From NCBI GenBank assembly GCA_045637425.1, contig JAZTZL010000010.1, forward strand, positions 1 through 64,000: a stretch of DNA of 64,000 nucleotides, read 5' to 3'. Below the pieces are notes generated by a model. The model did no database searches and had not been told where the DNA came from. It worked only from the letters and a program-made list of their open reading frames with translations. Position 1 is the first letter of the stretch. Every line of letters begins with the position of its first letter. Origin of the DNA: CAJGBR01 sp045637425 (GTDB taxonomy: Bacteria; Bacteroidota; Bacteroidia; Bacteroidales; Rikenellaceae). Both the position numbers and the translations under genes were made by a program. Positions 34,427 through 42,975 of the stretch are shown here, piece after piece.

Positions 34427-34436
34427 CTTTTCTGAG

Positions 34437-34511
34437 TCGGGGTACCAGGATTCGAACCTGGGACCCCCTGCTCCCAAAGCAGGTGCGCTAACCGGACTGC
34501 GCTACACCCCG
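34437..34511 (-). tRNA. tRNA-Pro (anticodon TGG)
   Basis: 75 nt. Acceptor CGGGGTG pairs with TACCCCG, discriminator A; anticodon loop TTTGGGA (TGG); T-arm GGTTCGAATCC. CCA not encoded. Second gene of a tandem tRNA-Pro pair. Confidence 0.95.
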
Positions 34512-34616
34512 AACTTATTTCTATTTTTGTGAACTTTCTTAATTACTCCACCAACACTCTCTCATCTTTCCTTCTCTCACCGTCCCCCCCCCTGCAAGCA
34601 CTGTTGGTACGACTTG

Positions 34617-34691
34617 TCGGGGTGGCGGGATTCGAACCCACGACCTCCTGCACCCGAAGCAGGCGCGCTAACCGGACTGCGCTACACCCCG
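34617..34691 (-). tRNA. tRNA-Pro (anticodon CGG)
   Basis: 75 nt. Acceptor CGGGGTG pairs with CACCCCG, discriminator A; anticodon loop TTCGGGT (CGG). The 5' half is identical to the TGG gene 180 nt downstream, so the two probably arose by duplication. The 105-nt spacer has a run of nine C at 34584-34592 (nine G in the transcript). Confidence 0.95.
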
Positions 34692-34720
34692 ATTCGAGAA
34701 GATCACCCTCAAATCGAGCG

Positions 34721-34752
34721 CAAAGGTAGATGATATTTTTCTTATATGCAAA
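34721..34752 (-). promoter_or_regulatory. Promoter of the tRNA-Pro pair
   Basis: On the minus strand TTTG (34749-34752), 20-nt spacer, TACCTTTG (34721-34728); the first tRNA starts 29 nt after it. Confidence 0.85.
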
Positions 34753-34777
34753 TTTTTTCGAAAGTATTTTACAAAAA

Positions 34778-35215
34778 TTAAACTTTTCGCAATGCTGCCA
34801 CCATTTTACCTTCAGAATCAAACAACATTAGCACGTCGCCGTCAATCTTAAAACTCCTCACGTTGGGCATCATTTCGAGGAATTCGGTTTCGCGCTTCAT
34901 ATCGCGACACATCGCCTTCGTAGCACCATCTGGGGACAATCTCAATTCACCCTCAGTTGCAGACTCAAAGCGTCCGAAGTAGCTATTGCAGTCACCTCGA
35001 CCATTCAATTCTCCATTATTTGACAGGATTACGGTAAATTTAGTTGTATCAGATTGATTGGGGACTACACGACCATTCAGTTCAATCAATCGCCAAGTTA
35101 CACCCTGTAGGTCCACTGGTTCCGCACTTCGGCGACCACAATTACAACACGAGCTAAACATCAACACGCTTCCCAAAAGCATCAGCATAAATACATTAAA
35201 TCTTCTCATATTCAT
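34778..35215 (-). CDS. META-domain lipoprotein (HslJ-like)
   Basis: 145 residues. Signal peptide with a lipobox (GSVLMFSSC) and a second Cys pair (CCNC), then a META domain (about 35-140) with VTWRLIELNGR, GRGDCNSYFG and TKAMC, the family hallmarks. HslJ-like proteins are linked to envelope or novobiocin stress in other bacteria; role here unknown. Its ATG overlaps the stop of the nitroreductase gene (TAATG), so they form an operon. Confidence 0.85.
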   Translation of the reverse strand: MNMRRFNVFMLMLLGSVLMFSSCCNCGRRSAEPVDLQGVTWRLIELNGRVVPNQSDTTKFTVILSNNGELNGRGDCNSYFGRFESATEGELRLSPDGATKAMCRDMKRETEFLEMMPNVRSFKIDGDVLMLFDSEGKMVAALRKV

Positions 35216-35853
35216 TATTTTATGATTAAATCTTCAAGTTTCAGTTTCGGCACATAGTGAATACCATCTTTACGGTAGTATGCGTGGCTCTCTTCGGGCG
35301 AGATTTCAACCATACGAATTTTTTCCACACCCTTACCTATAGCCAAGATCATCAACGGATCGTACTGCAAATCAAAGGCTTCCACGATTTTCTTCTTATT
35401 AAACGCTGCAATGCATATACCATTCAATCCAATTTCTGCAGCCTGCAACAACATACTCTGTGCCGAGATTCCCAAATCGACACTCACAAATTTAGTCTCC
35501 TCAACGGTAGAACAAATTATAATAAAGGCATTGGGCTCGGTGCCAGGAAACGGCAGGTGTAACTCGGGCAGCGCTCCACCCAGACCAATATGTGGCAATA
35601 CCTTGTCAGCCTCGGTGTGGTTCACTGCACGGAATCGCAACACCTGCTGGTTGCGAGCCGAAGGAATCTTCGTATTAACCTCGATGATTCTGCGCAGTTG
35701 ATCATCTCGCACAATGAAACTCGAATCGTAACCTCTATAACTTCTGTTACGCTCTAAAAGTTTTGCCAATGTAACCTGAGGCTTGCTGTTCTTTGCCGAG
35801 CAAGACTGTGCCATATACTCCTCCATTTTACGACCTAAATAATTATCTGCCAT
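35215..35853 (-). CDS. Nitroreductase-family flavoprotein
   Basis: 212 residues. FMN-dependent NAD(P)H oxidoreductase fold: RNRSYRGYDSSF and IPSARNQQVLRFRAV form the FMN-binding N-terminus, DLGISAQSMLLQAAEIGLNG the conserved central helix, LAIGKGVEKIRMVE the end. Substrate unknown. It lies 4 nt after rsmG and overlaps the META lipoprotein gene. Confidence 0.9.
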   Translation of the reverse strand: MADNYLGRKMEEYMAQSCSAKNSKPQVTLAKLLERNRSYRGYDSSFIVRDDQLRRIIEVNTKIPSARNQQVLRFRAVNHTEADKVLPHIGLGGALPELHLPFPGTEPNAFIIICSTVEETKFVSVDLGISAQSMLLQAAEIGLNGICIAAFNKKKIVEAFDLQYDPLMILAIGKGVEKIRMVEISPEESHAYYRKDGIHYVPKLKLEDLIIK

Positions 35854-35857
35854 ATAT

Positions 35858-36478
35858 TTACTTTTTAATATAGACTACTTTCTTTGTTTCAAAAAATTCT
35901 TCATCAAACCATTCTTTCAGCTCCCACTGCTGGCACTCGCGAGCCACACCCGAGAGTTCTTCGGTCAAATCACCGCCCTTCAGACACAAAATACCATTAT
36001 CCAGCGAACCTTTACCGCTACCCGACCTCACCCTATCCCAAGTCAATTTCACAAACTGAGGCATTGCCGTAACTGCGCGACCAATAACAAAATCGTACTT
36101 CATCGGCAGACTCTCCACACGACTATTGGTCGGTGTAACATTATCCAAAGCCAGAGCCTTTGCAATCTCGGATACGACCATAATCTTCTTACCGATTGAG
36201 TCGATAGCCGTAAAATGACACTCGGGCAACATAATAGCCAGCGGAATAGTCGGGAAACCTCCACCGCAGCCCACATCTGCAATCCGTGTACCAGGGTGGA
36301 ATTCACACACCTTGAGCAAAGAAAGCGAATGCAAAACGTGTTTAAGCATCAGCGAATCAATATCTTTTCGAGAAATCACATTCACTCGCTCATTCCAATA
36401 GCCATATAATTCGGGCAACTTCGAGAATAATTCTCGTTGGCGTGAATCTAATTCAAAATATTTTTCAATCTCTTTCAT
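35858..36478 (-). CDS. rsmG: 16S rRNA (guanine-527 N7)-methyltransferase
   Basis: 206 residues. SAM-dependent methylation of G527 in the 530 loop of 16S rRNA. The SAM-binding motif IADVGCGGGFPTIPLAIM near 65-82, the N-terminal LYGYWNERVNVISRKD and VIGRAVTAMP are family-specific. It begins 1 nt after the sigma-factor stop, an operon with the nitroreductase and META genes. Confidence 0.96.
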   Translation of the reverse strand: MKEIEKYFELDSRQRELFSKLPELYGYWNERVNVISRKDIDSLMLKHVLHSLSLLKVCEFHPGTRIADVGCGGGFPTIPLAIMLPECHFTAIDSIGKKIMVVSEIAKALALDNVTPTNSRVESLPMKYDFVIGRAVTAMPQFVKLTWDRVRSGSGKGSLDNGILCLKGGDLTEELSGVARECQQWELKEWFDEEFFETKKVVYIKK

Positions 36479-36479
36479 C

Positions 36480-37073
36480 TTAAAACAGTTGTCCGTTTTT
36501 ACTTGATATTTTACTCAGCAAGATTTCCCTTGCTCGGTGAATCAGCGTCTTGACCGTACCGATTGGTACATTCAGTTTTTCGGCAATCTCATCGTAAGAA
36601 TACTCATTAAAAAAGCGTAGTATTATCACGTCACGATACCTCGGTGCCATATTGTCCAGAATCGTATTCAATTCCCTGCTGTGCTGAGTTATAATCATTC
36701 TCTCCTCAGGCGTAGGCTGCTGACTTGCAGGCATACAGACATTCGAAAAGTTATCCGAAGCATCTATCGACACCATAAATTCGCGTTTTCTGCGTGTGTA
36801 GTCAATGAACGTATTGCGCGCAATGGTAAAAATCCACTGACAAAATGTGTATTCTGGATTGTATCGGTCGAGGTTGAGATAGACCTTTATAAATGTATTC
36901 TGCAACATATCGTTTGAGTCGGGTTCATTTCCGCCTGTTCGTTGCAGATACATTTGGCGGATTGACTCTTGATACCTGCCAAACAGCTCATCAAACGCAC
37001 GACGATCGCCATCTCGAGCCTGAGATACGAGTTCGCTATCGTTTACTGCGCTCAAATTATCGATTATATCCAT
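36480..37073 (-). CDS. ECF-type sigma-70 family RNA polymerase sigma factor
   Basis: 197 residues. Region 2 (about 25-95; LFGRYQESIRQMYLQ, CQWIFTIARNTFIDYTRRKRE) and region 4 (about 130-185; MAPRYRDVIILRFFNEYSYDEIAEKLNVP, IGTVKTLIHRAREIL) are both complete. No anti-sigma gene is adjacent: upstream is a glycosyltransferase gene overlapping by 10 nt, downstream is rsmG. Its regulon and control are therefore not apparent from context. Confidence 0.93.
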   Translation of the reverse strand: MDIIDNLSAVNDSELVSQARDGDRRAFDELFGRYQESIRQMYLQRTGGNEPDSNDMLQNTFIKVYLNLDRYNPEYTFCQWIFTIARNTFIDYTRRKREFMVSIDASDNFSNVCMPASQQPTPEERMIITQHSRELNTILDNMAPRYRDVIILRFFNEYSYDEIAEKLNVPIGTVKTLIHRAREILLSKISSKNGQLF

Positions 37074-38215
37074 AGTTGACTGCTCGGTTTGATTCGACGT
37101 CGTATAGCCAATGCCATTTCAGACACAGGCGACAACAAGTCATATATCGGATAAAACCACAACAAATCCTTATCACCTAAACGACACGCTGTCTTGTAAG
37201 TCAGAATCATCAACAACAGCAGTCTTAAAAATGGCACTCCCGTAACTACAGCCACAGCCACATATTGCTGAGCAAGAACAAATTTCACTACAAGGAATAA
37301 CCAACATACAATCAGTAACAGACGGCTTAACAACTCGACTGCCTGACTAAATTTCACACCTTTGGGGTAATATCTAAAACTAAAACTATTCAACGCACGT
37401 TGCTTACGCCACTGCTTCATCGGCATTGCAGCCTGTCTAATCGTAGCCTGCGGGTGAATTACTACCGAAACATTCTTATCCGTTGCTACTTTCTGAATAA
37501 AAAGGTCGTCTACGCCGTGTTTGAGTCGCAGGTGGGTAAAACCACCACTCTCGAAATAGACATTTTTCGTGTAGCCAATGCTATGACACGAACCACGGTA
37601 GGTACGGCCCGATATTGCAGCCACGAGCCATCTCATTGCTACGCCCAATCGCGAACATCTCATATACAGATTTCCGAGTCCTTTTGCACGTTCAACACTG
37701 CTGTAACCCAGCACAATAGATGAACCTGTAAATCCTTTGGACATCAGATTGAGCCACTGATCAGAAACGGGCACCGAATCAGAGGTCGTAAACAACATCA
37801 ACTCATTGGCAGCAGCTTTCATTCCGACTGTCAGTGCCAACTTATTCGAGTGGGAACTATGATTATACTTTTTAATAAGTGTAACTTTCAGGCGATCATT
37901 TTGTTCGGCCATAATGTTGAGCACATCGACAAAATCCTCCGAACAATCATTTGCCACTACGACAACCTCATAATTAGCATAATCCTGCGACAAATATACA
38001 GGCAATCGTTTTTCAATGAAGTCCCAATCATCTGCAGTTGGGATCACCACCGAAACAGGCGGCTGTTCATCTGTAATATTCACACGTTTTGAGAGTCGAT
38101 ATTTCACAATAACAACATATCTCAGCACATAGAACAACTGCACCAAGAAACACGCAACACAAACCAATGCTGCGACTTTCAATTCAATATCTAATCCTGA
38201 GTAAAATTCTATCAC
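37064..38215 (-). CDS. Membrane-anchored family 2 glycosyltransferase
   Basis: 383 residues. An N-terminal membrane segment (about 12-36), GT-A domain (VSVVIPTADDWDFIEKRLP, VVVANDCSED, TTSDSVPVSDQWL in place of a DxD, GVDDLFIQKV, QWRKQRALNSFSF in place of QxxRW), then three C-terminal membrane segments (about 285-360). Such processive-like GT2 enzymes work at the inner membrane on surface glycan or lipid substrates. The acceptor is unknown. It overlaps the sigma-factor gene by 10 nt and follows aroB after 30 nt. Confidence 0.88.
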   Translation of the reverse strand: MIEFYSGLDIELKVAALVCVACFLVQLFYVLRYVVIVKYRLSKRVNITDEQPPVSVVIPTADDWDFIEKRLPVYLSQDYANYEVVVVANDCSEDFVDVLNIMAEQNDRLKVTLIKKYNHSSHSNKLALTVGMKAAANELMLFTTSDSVPVSDQWLNLMSKGFTGSSIVLGYSSVERAKGLGNLYMRCSRLGVAMRWLVAAISGRTYRGSCHSIGYTKNVYFESGGFTHLRLKHGVDDLFIQKVATDKNVSVVIHPQATIRQAAMPMKQWRKQRALNSFSFRYYPKGVKFSQAVELLSRLLLIVCWLFLVVKFVLAQQYVAVAVVTGVPFLRLLLLMILTYKTACRLGDKDLLWFYPIYDLLSPVSEMALAIRRRIKPSSQLWI

Positions 38216-38245
38216 GTTTGAATCAGTAGTTTATTCAGTTTATTT

Positions 38246-39277
38246 TCAAAAATCATCATTAAGCAGTCGTTCTAGTACTGCAAACGACACAGGTTCAATC
38301 ACACACTGGCCGATGGTCTTTGGCAGTATCAAATCGACCGACTCTCCCGAATGTTTCTTATCGGTCTTCATCACTTCCAACAACTGGTCAGTCCCCACTC
38401 CACTTGTTAGCGGCAGAGAATTGCGTCTTACTGCATCGTGTATTTCATCTCTCACCTGCGGCGCACACAGCCCAAGTTTAACCGAAATGTCCGATGCCAT
38501 ACACAGCCCGATTGCCACGGCCTCACCGTGTCCCACTCTTGAATCGCACTTCTCGATAGCGTGAGCAAACGTGTGTCCCAGATTCAGCAACTTTCTGGCT
38601 CCGGACTCACGCTCATCAGCCTGCACAATCTGACTCTTGACTGCAACTGCCCGAGAGATAATCTCGTCAAGTTGTTCACCCTCTGGACGCACACCAATCA
38701 AATTGCACATCTTCATCAGCATTCTGTCGCCAATCACAGCAGCCTTAATCACCTCTGCCATTCCAGCACGAAACTCCCTATCGGGTAAAGTGCGCAGAAT
38801 ATCTGAATCGCACACCACAAACTTCGGCTGACGGAATACGCCCGCCATATTTTTGAATCCACCAACATCTACGCCATTCTTTCCACCAATGGCAGCATCA
38901 ACCTGTGCCAGCAGAGTTGTAGCCACAAATCCGAAATCCACACCTCGCATAAAAATAGATGCCGTAAATCCCGTAATATCTGTAACAACGCCTCCACCAA
39001 CGCCCAAAAGAAATGTCCCTCTATCGGCACGTTTCTCTATCAATTGAGCAATTATCTGTTCTACTGCAGCAAAACTTTTCGAACTCTCACCGGGTTCGAT
39101 TACTATCGTTTCAAAATTATCTACGAGCTGAGGGTGCAATAGAGCTACGGTTCGATCTGTAATGCAGATGACGCGCTGCCCCGTCGGAATCAACCTCAAC
39201 ACCATCGAGGCACTGACTCCGGTCAATATCCTTGACACCGTATTATCAAAACTGTTTATCGTAGAATAATCTCGCAT
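38246..39277 (-). CDS. aroB: 3-dehydroquinate synthase
   Basis: 343 residues. Second step of the shikimate pathway (DAHP to 3-dehydroquinate, NAD and Zn dependent). Motifs: VIEPGESSKSF, GVGGGVVTDITGF (NAD), TTLLAQVDAAIGGKNGVD, RAGMAEVIKAAVI, LNLGHTFAHAIE (Zn ligand His) and GHGEAVAIGLCMA. It is separated from yidC by 127 nt. aroK is in a different operon at 50.9 kb. Confidence 0.97.
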   Translation of the reverse strand: MRDYSTINSFDNTVSRILTGVSASMVLRLIPTGQRVICITDRTVALLHPQLVDNFETIVIEPGESSKSFAAVEQIIAQLIEKRADRGTFLLGVGGGVVTDITGFTASIFMRGVDFGFVATTLLAQVDAAIGGKNGVDVGGFKNMAGVFRQPKFVVCDSDILRTLPDREFRAGMAEVIKAAVIGDRMLMKMCNLIGVRPEGEQLDEIISRAVAVKSQIVQADERESGARKLLNLGHTFAHAIEKCDSRVGHGEAVAIGLCMASDISVKLGLCAPQVRDEIHDAVRRNSLPLTSGVGTDQLLEVMKTDKKHSGESVDLILPKTIGQCVIEPVSFAVLERLLNDDF

Positions 39278-39404
39278 AAAACTATCATCTGCAGTTCACA
39301 TCTGAACAACACTTTGCAGTCCGAGTACTTTGCTCGAACACACAACTATATAAGCAGTGTGACATTTCCCCTCTGCCGAGAAAAAATGTCACATATTATG
39401 CCAA

Positions 39405-41321
39405 CTATTTGCGACGCTGAGGAGGATTATTGCGTTTAGCCATCTCCTGTTGCTGACGCATCAGCTCTTCGTATCGTTGCTGCCAAGTATTTTTCTTCTT
39501 AGGCTTCTTCGCAGTCTGAGCCTTTTTCATCTGCTCGTGCAACTTCTTATCATCGATGATATATCTGAAACCTACTGTCTGACCAATTGTAATGACATTA
39601 GACAAGAGGTAGTAGTAGCTCAAACCACTCGAGTAGTTATTGAACCAGAATATCATCATCAACGGCATCATATAGAGCATCATAAATTTCATACCTGCCA
39701 TCTGAGTAGCCGTAGCGCCGTTCTGCGAGTAGCTGATTTTCGATGAAATAAAAATCGAAATACCCATCAACAATGCAAACAAACTGATGTGGTCGCCATA
39801 AAACGGAATGCTAAACGGCAGATTCAAAATGCTATCGAAAGATGAAAGGTCATCAGCCCAGAGGAATGGTTGTTGTCTGAGTTCGATTGACGCAGGGAAA
39901 AATCTGAACATTGCAATCAGAATCGGGAACTGAATCAACAACGGCAAGCAGCCACCCATCGGACTCGCACCGGCCGAACGATAGAGATCCATCGTAGCCT
40001 GTTGCTTTTTCATTGCATCTTCGGGTTTAGGATACTTTTCGTTGATTTTATCCATTTCCGGTTTCAACACTCGCATCTTAGCCATTGATACATAAGATTT
40101 ATATGTCAACGGGAAAATACAAATCTTGATAATGAAAGTCATAATCAGGATTACGATACCGAAATTCGAGATAAAACCACCGAGCCAGTCAAACAACGGG
40201 ATAATCACCCAACGGTTAATCCAGCCGACAATCCAGCTACCCATCGGAATCAGTTTTTCGATACCCAAATCATACTCCTTCATCACCGAATATTTGTTCG
40301 GGCCGAAGTAGAATTGGAATCCATACTCATTTTGAGCTGAATTATAAGGCACAGTCAATTGTGCATTGAAATCCTTGATATTACCAGTTTCGGGTTTGAA
40401 CGTATCAAACTTAACCTGACCATTCTGGAATGAGTTGTCTGCAACGAAAATTGATGAGAAGAATTGTTGTTTGAAAGCAACCCATTTCATTGCAACATTG
40501 ACCTGTTCACTGCGGTCTTTGTCAGACATACCCAGTGACTCGAACGACTCCTCATCTGGGTACTTGTACGCAAGGGTAGTATAGTTGTTCTCGTTCGTGA
40601 AGCCCTTTTCGTTCTGTGGAGCTACGCTCTGCCAAGTGAATATCATATCGCTTTGAGTGCGAGAGATGATATTCTCCATATTTTCGAATCTCACCGCGTA
40701 GTTAATCATATAGTTATCCTTCGGGATAGTATAGAGGAACTCCACATAAGATGCCGAATCAGCATAGAGTTTGAAAGAGACTTCGGTTCCGTTTTCGTTT
40801 TCGACTACGGTCGGAGCCGCTTCAGACAGGTCTGTTGTGAAGAAGAAATCACCTGTATCAATCTCACGATTAGTAAACAACTTCAAACCAAAGTAAGAAT
40901 TCTCCGGATAGAACAGCATCAGCGGAGTATTCTTATAAGTTTTATAATCCTTCAGCTCAACCGAAGCGATTCTACCACCACGATTTGAGAAGGTGTATCG
41001 AGCCAAATCATTCTCAACCACATAGAATTTTTCTTCGCCCTCTGTTGCTGCAGCAAGCATCGAACCCAATGAAAGTTTCATTGCCTCTTCAGCCGAGATT
41101 CGTTCAGCTTCGGCAGAGACTCCGCGGATTGAATCCTGAACTCGCATAGCCTCCTGCTGACGAGCCAACAACTCTGCTTCAGCAGCCTTTTTGACTCTCA
41201 AAACCGAATCCTGTTTGGCTTTTGCAGCCATATATTCTGATTGTTTCTCAGAATTATACCAAGTAAATCCTATGAATATCGCCCCCACAAGCAGAAGGCC
41301 CCATATCGTATTTTTATCCAT
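39405..41321 (-). CDS. yidC: Membrane protein insertase YidC
   Basis: 638 residues, typical of the long Bacteroidota YidC. An N-terminal membrane anchor (about 5-20) and a helical linker lead to a large periplasmic beta-supersandwich domain (about 90-350) and the five-helix insertase core (about 360-590; FGIVILIMTFIIKICIFPLT, GASPMGGCLPLLIQFPIL), ending in a basic C-terminal tail (KKPKKKN...QRRK) that can contact ribosomes. It inserts membrane proteins alone or with SecYEG; yidD is also present in the window. Confidence 0.97.
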   Translation of the reverse strand: MDKNTIWGLLLVGAIFIGFTWYNSEKQSEYMAAKAKQDSVLRVKKAAEAELLARQQEAMRVQDSIRGVSAEAERISAEEAMKLSLGSMLAAATEGEEKFYVVENDLARYTFSNRGGRIASVELKDYKTYKNTPLMLFYPENSYFGLKLFTNREIDTGDFFFTTDLSEAAPTVVENENGTEVSFKLYADSASYVEFLYTIPKDNYMINYAVRFENMENIISRTQSDMIFTWQSVAPQNEKGFTNENNYTTLAYKYPDEESFESLGMSDKDRSEQVNVAMKWVAFKQQFFSSIFVADNSFQNGQVKFDTFKPETGNIKDFNAQLTVPYNSAQNEYGFQFYFGPNKYSVMKEYDLGIEKLIPMGSWIVGWINRWVIIPLFDWLGGFISNFGIVILIMTFIIKICIFPLTYKSYVSMAKMRVLKPEMDKINEKYPKPEDAMKKQQATMDLYRSAGASPMGGCLPLLIQFPILIAMFRFFPASIELRQQPFLWADDLSSFDSILNLPFSIPFYGDHISLFALLMGISIFISSKISYSQNGATATQMAGMKFMMLYMMPLMMIFWFNNYSSGLSYYYLLSNVITIGQTVGFRYIIDDKKLHEQMKKAQTAKKPKKKNTWQQRYEELMRQQQEMAKRNNPPQRRK

Positions 41322-41344
41322 TTATCTTTATTTCTGTCTGAGTA

Positions 41345-42970
41345 TTAATTTTTTTTAGAGTTTTCAAGCGTAGCCTTTACAAATGCTACGAACAATGGGT
41401 GCGGAGCATTAACCGTACTGCTGTATTCCGGGTGGAACTGCACAGCTACATACCACGGGTGATCAGCAACTTCCACTGCTTCGACGAGTCCCGATTCGGG
41501 ATTAACACCCACAGGACGCATTCCCGCAGCAACGAACTGCTCGAGGTAGCGGTTGTTGAATTCGTATCTGTGGCGATGGCGCTCCTGAATTTCAGCCTGA
41601 CCGTATGCTTCAAAGATTCTTGTACCTGGTTCAAGACGGCAGGGGTATGCACCCAAACGCATTGTACCACCCTTTTCGGTAACACTCTTCTGAGCCTCCA
41701 TCAAGTCGATTACAGGCGAGAGTGTCTTTTCATCAACTTCGATAGAGTTTGCAGTCTCAAGACCCAACACATTGCGAGCGAACTCGATTACCGCACACTG
41801 CATACCCAGACAGATACCCATAAACGGAATCTTGCCTTCGCGGGCAAACTTCACAGCCGTAATCTTACCCTCGATACCTCGACCACCGAAACCCGGAGCA
41901 ACCAAAATACCGTCCATTGCACCAAGTTGTTCTGCCACGTTTGCCTCTGTAATTTTTTCAGAGTTCACATACTCCAAGCGTACCTTTGCGTTATTAGATG
42001 CGCCCGCGTGAACAAACGACTCACAAATTGACTTATACGCATCGGGCAGTTCGGTATATTTACCTACCAATGCGATTCTGACTTCAGATTTAGGATTCTT
42101 CACTCTATCTACGAAGGCTCTCCAGCTATCGAGATCTGCAGGGTGTCCTTTATCACTGAGACAAAGTTTCTTGAGTGCTACTGTATCGAGGTGTTGATCA
42201 TACATCTTCAGCGGCACTTCATAGATAGTCGGCACGTCAAGTGATTCAACCACTGCATCTGGTTCTACGTTACAGAACAACGCTACCTTGCGGCGGATAT
42301 CTTCGCCGAGCGAGTGTTCAGAGCGCAATACCAAAATATCTGGCTGCAGACCATTTTCCTGCAGTGTCTTTACTGAATGTTGTGTCGGTTTAGTCTTCAA
42401 CTCACCACTAGCAGACATATAAGGTACGAGTGTAAGGTGAACTACCAACGAGTTACCGAATCCCAATTCATATCTCAACTGACGAACAGACTCGATATAT
42501 GGCAACGATTCGATATCACCTACGGTACCACCAATTTCTGTGATGATTACATCGTATGTACCCTTTGTACCCAGCAATTTGATTCTGCGTTTGATTTCGT
42601 CCGTGATATGCGGAATAACCTGAACAGTCTTGCCCAGATACTCACCACGACGCTCTTTTTCGATTACACTCTGATAGATTCTGCCGGTTGTAACGCTGTT
42701 TGCCTGTGTAGTCTGAGTACCTGTAAATCTCTCGTAGTGTCCCAAGTCGAGGTCGGTTTCGGCACCATCTACGGTTACATAGCATTCGCCGTGTTCGTAG
42801 GGGTTAAGCGTACCCGGGTCTACATTAATATACGGGTCAAGTTTTTGAATTGTTACCGAGTAGCCGCGAGATTGCAACAATCTTGCCAATGAGGCTGATA
42901 TAATACCCTTGCCCAAAGATGAAGCAACACCTCCGGTTACAAAGATATATTTTGTCTGACGTTCATTCAT
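41345..42970 (-). CDS. pyrG: CTP synthase
   Basis: 541 residues. ATP-dependent amination of UTP using glutamine. Synthetase domain (about 1-270) starts YIFVTGGVASSLGKGI and includes DPYINVDPGTLNPYEHGE; class I glutamine amidotransferase domain (about 290-535) has the Cys in GICLGMQ and His/Glu in VQFHPEYSS. It is 23 nt upstream of yidC and 5 nt downstream of the DUF349 gene, so the three probably share transcripts. Confidence 0.98.
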   Translation of the reverse strand: MNERQTKYIFVTGGVASSLGKGIISASLARLLQSRGYSVTIQKLDPYINVDPGTLNPYEHGECYVTVDGAETDLDLGHYERFTGTQTTQANSVTTGRIYQSVIEKERRGEYLGKTVQVIPHITDEIKRRIKLLGTKGTYDVIITEIGGTVGDIESLPYIESVRQLRYELGFGNSLVVHLTLVPYMSASGELKTKPTQHSVKTLQENGLQPDILVLRSEHSLGEDIRRKVALFCNVEPDAVVESLDVPTIYEVPLKMYDQHLDTVALKKLCLSDKGHPADLDSWRAFVDRVKNPKSEVRIALVGKYTELPDAYKSICESFVHAGASNNAKVRLEYVNSEKITEANVAEQLGAMDGILVAPGFGGRGIEGKITAVKFAREGKIPFMGICLGMQCAVIEFARNVLGLETANSIEVDEKTLSPVIDLMEAQKSVTEKGGTMRLGAYPCRLEPGTRIFEAYGQAEIQERHRHRYEFNNRYLEQFVAAGMRPVGVNPESGLVEAVEVADHPWYVAVQFHPEYSSTVNAPHPLFVAFVKATLENSKKN

Positions 42971-42975
42971 TTTCG

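Noticed and set aside
32691..34436. Integrative element at tRNA-Leu
   Set aside because: No integrase and no repeated copy of the tRNA 3' end were found between tRNA-Leu and the tRNA-Pro pair.
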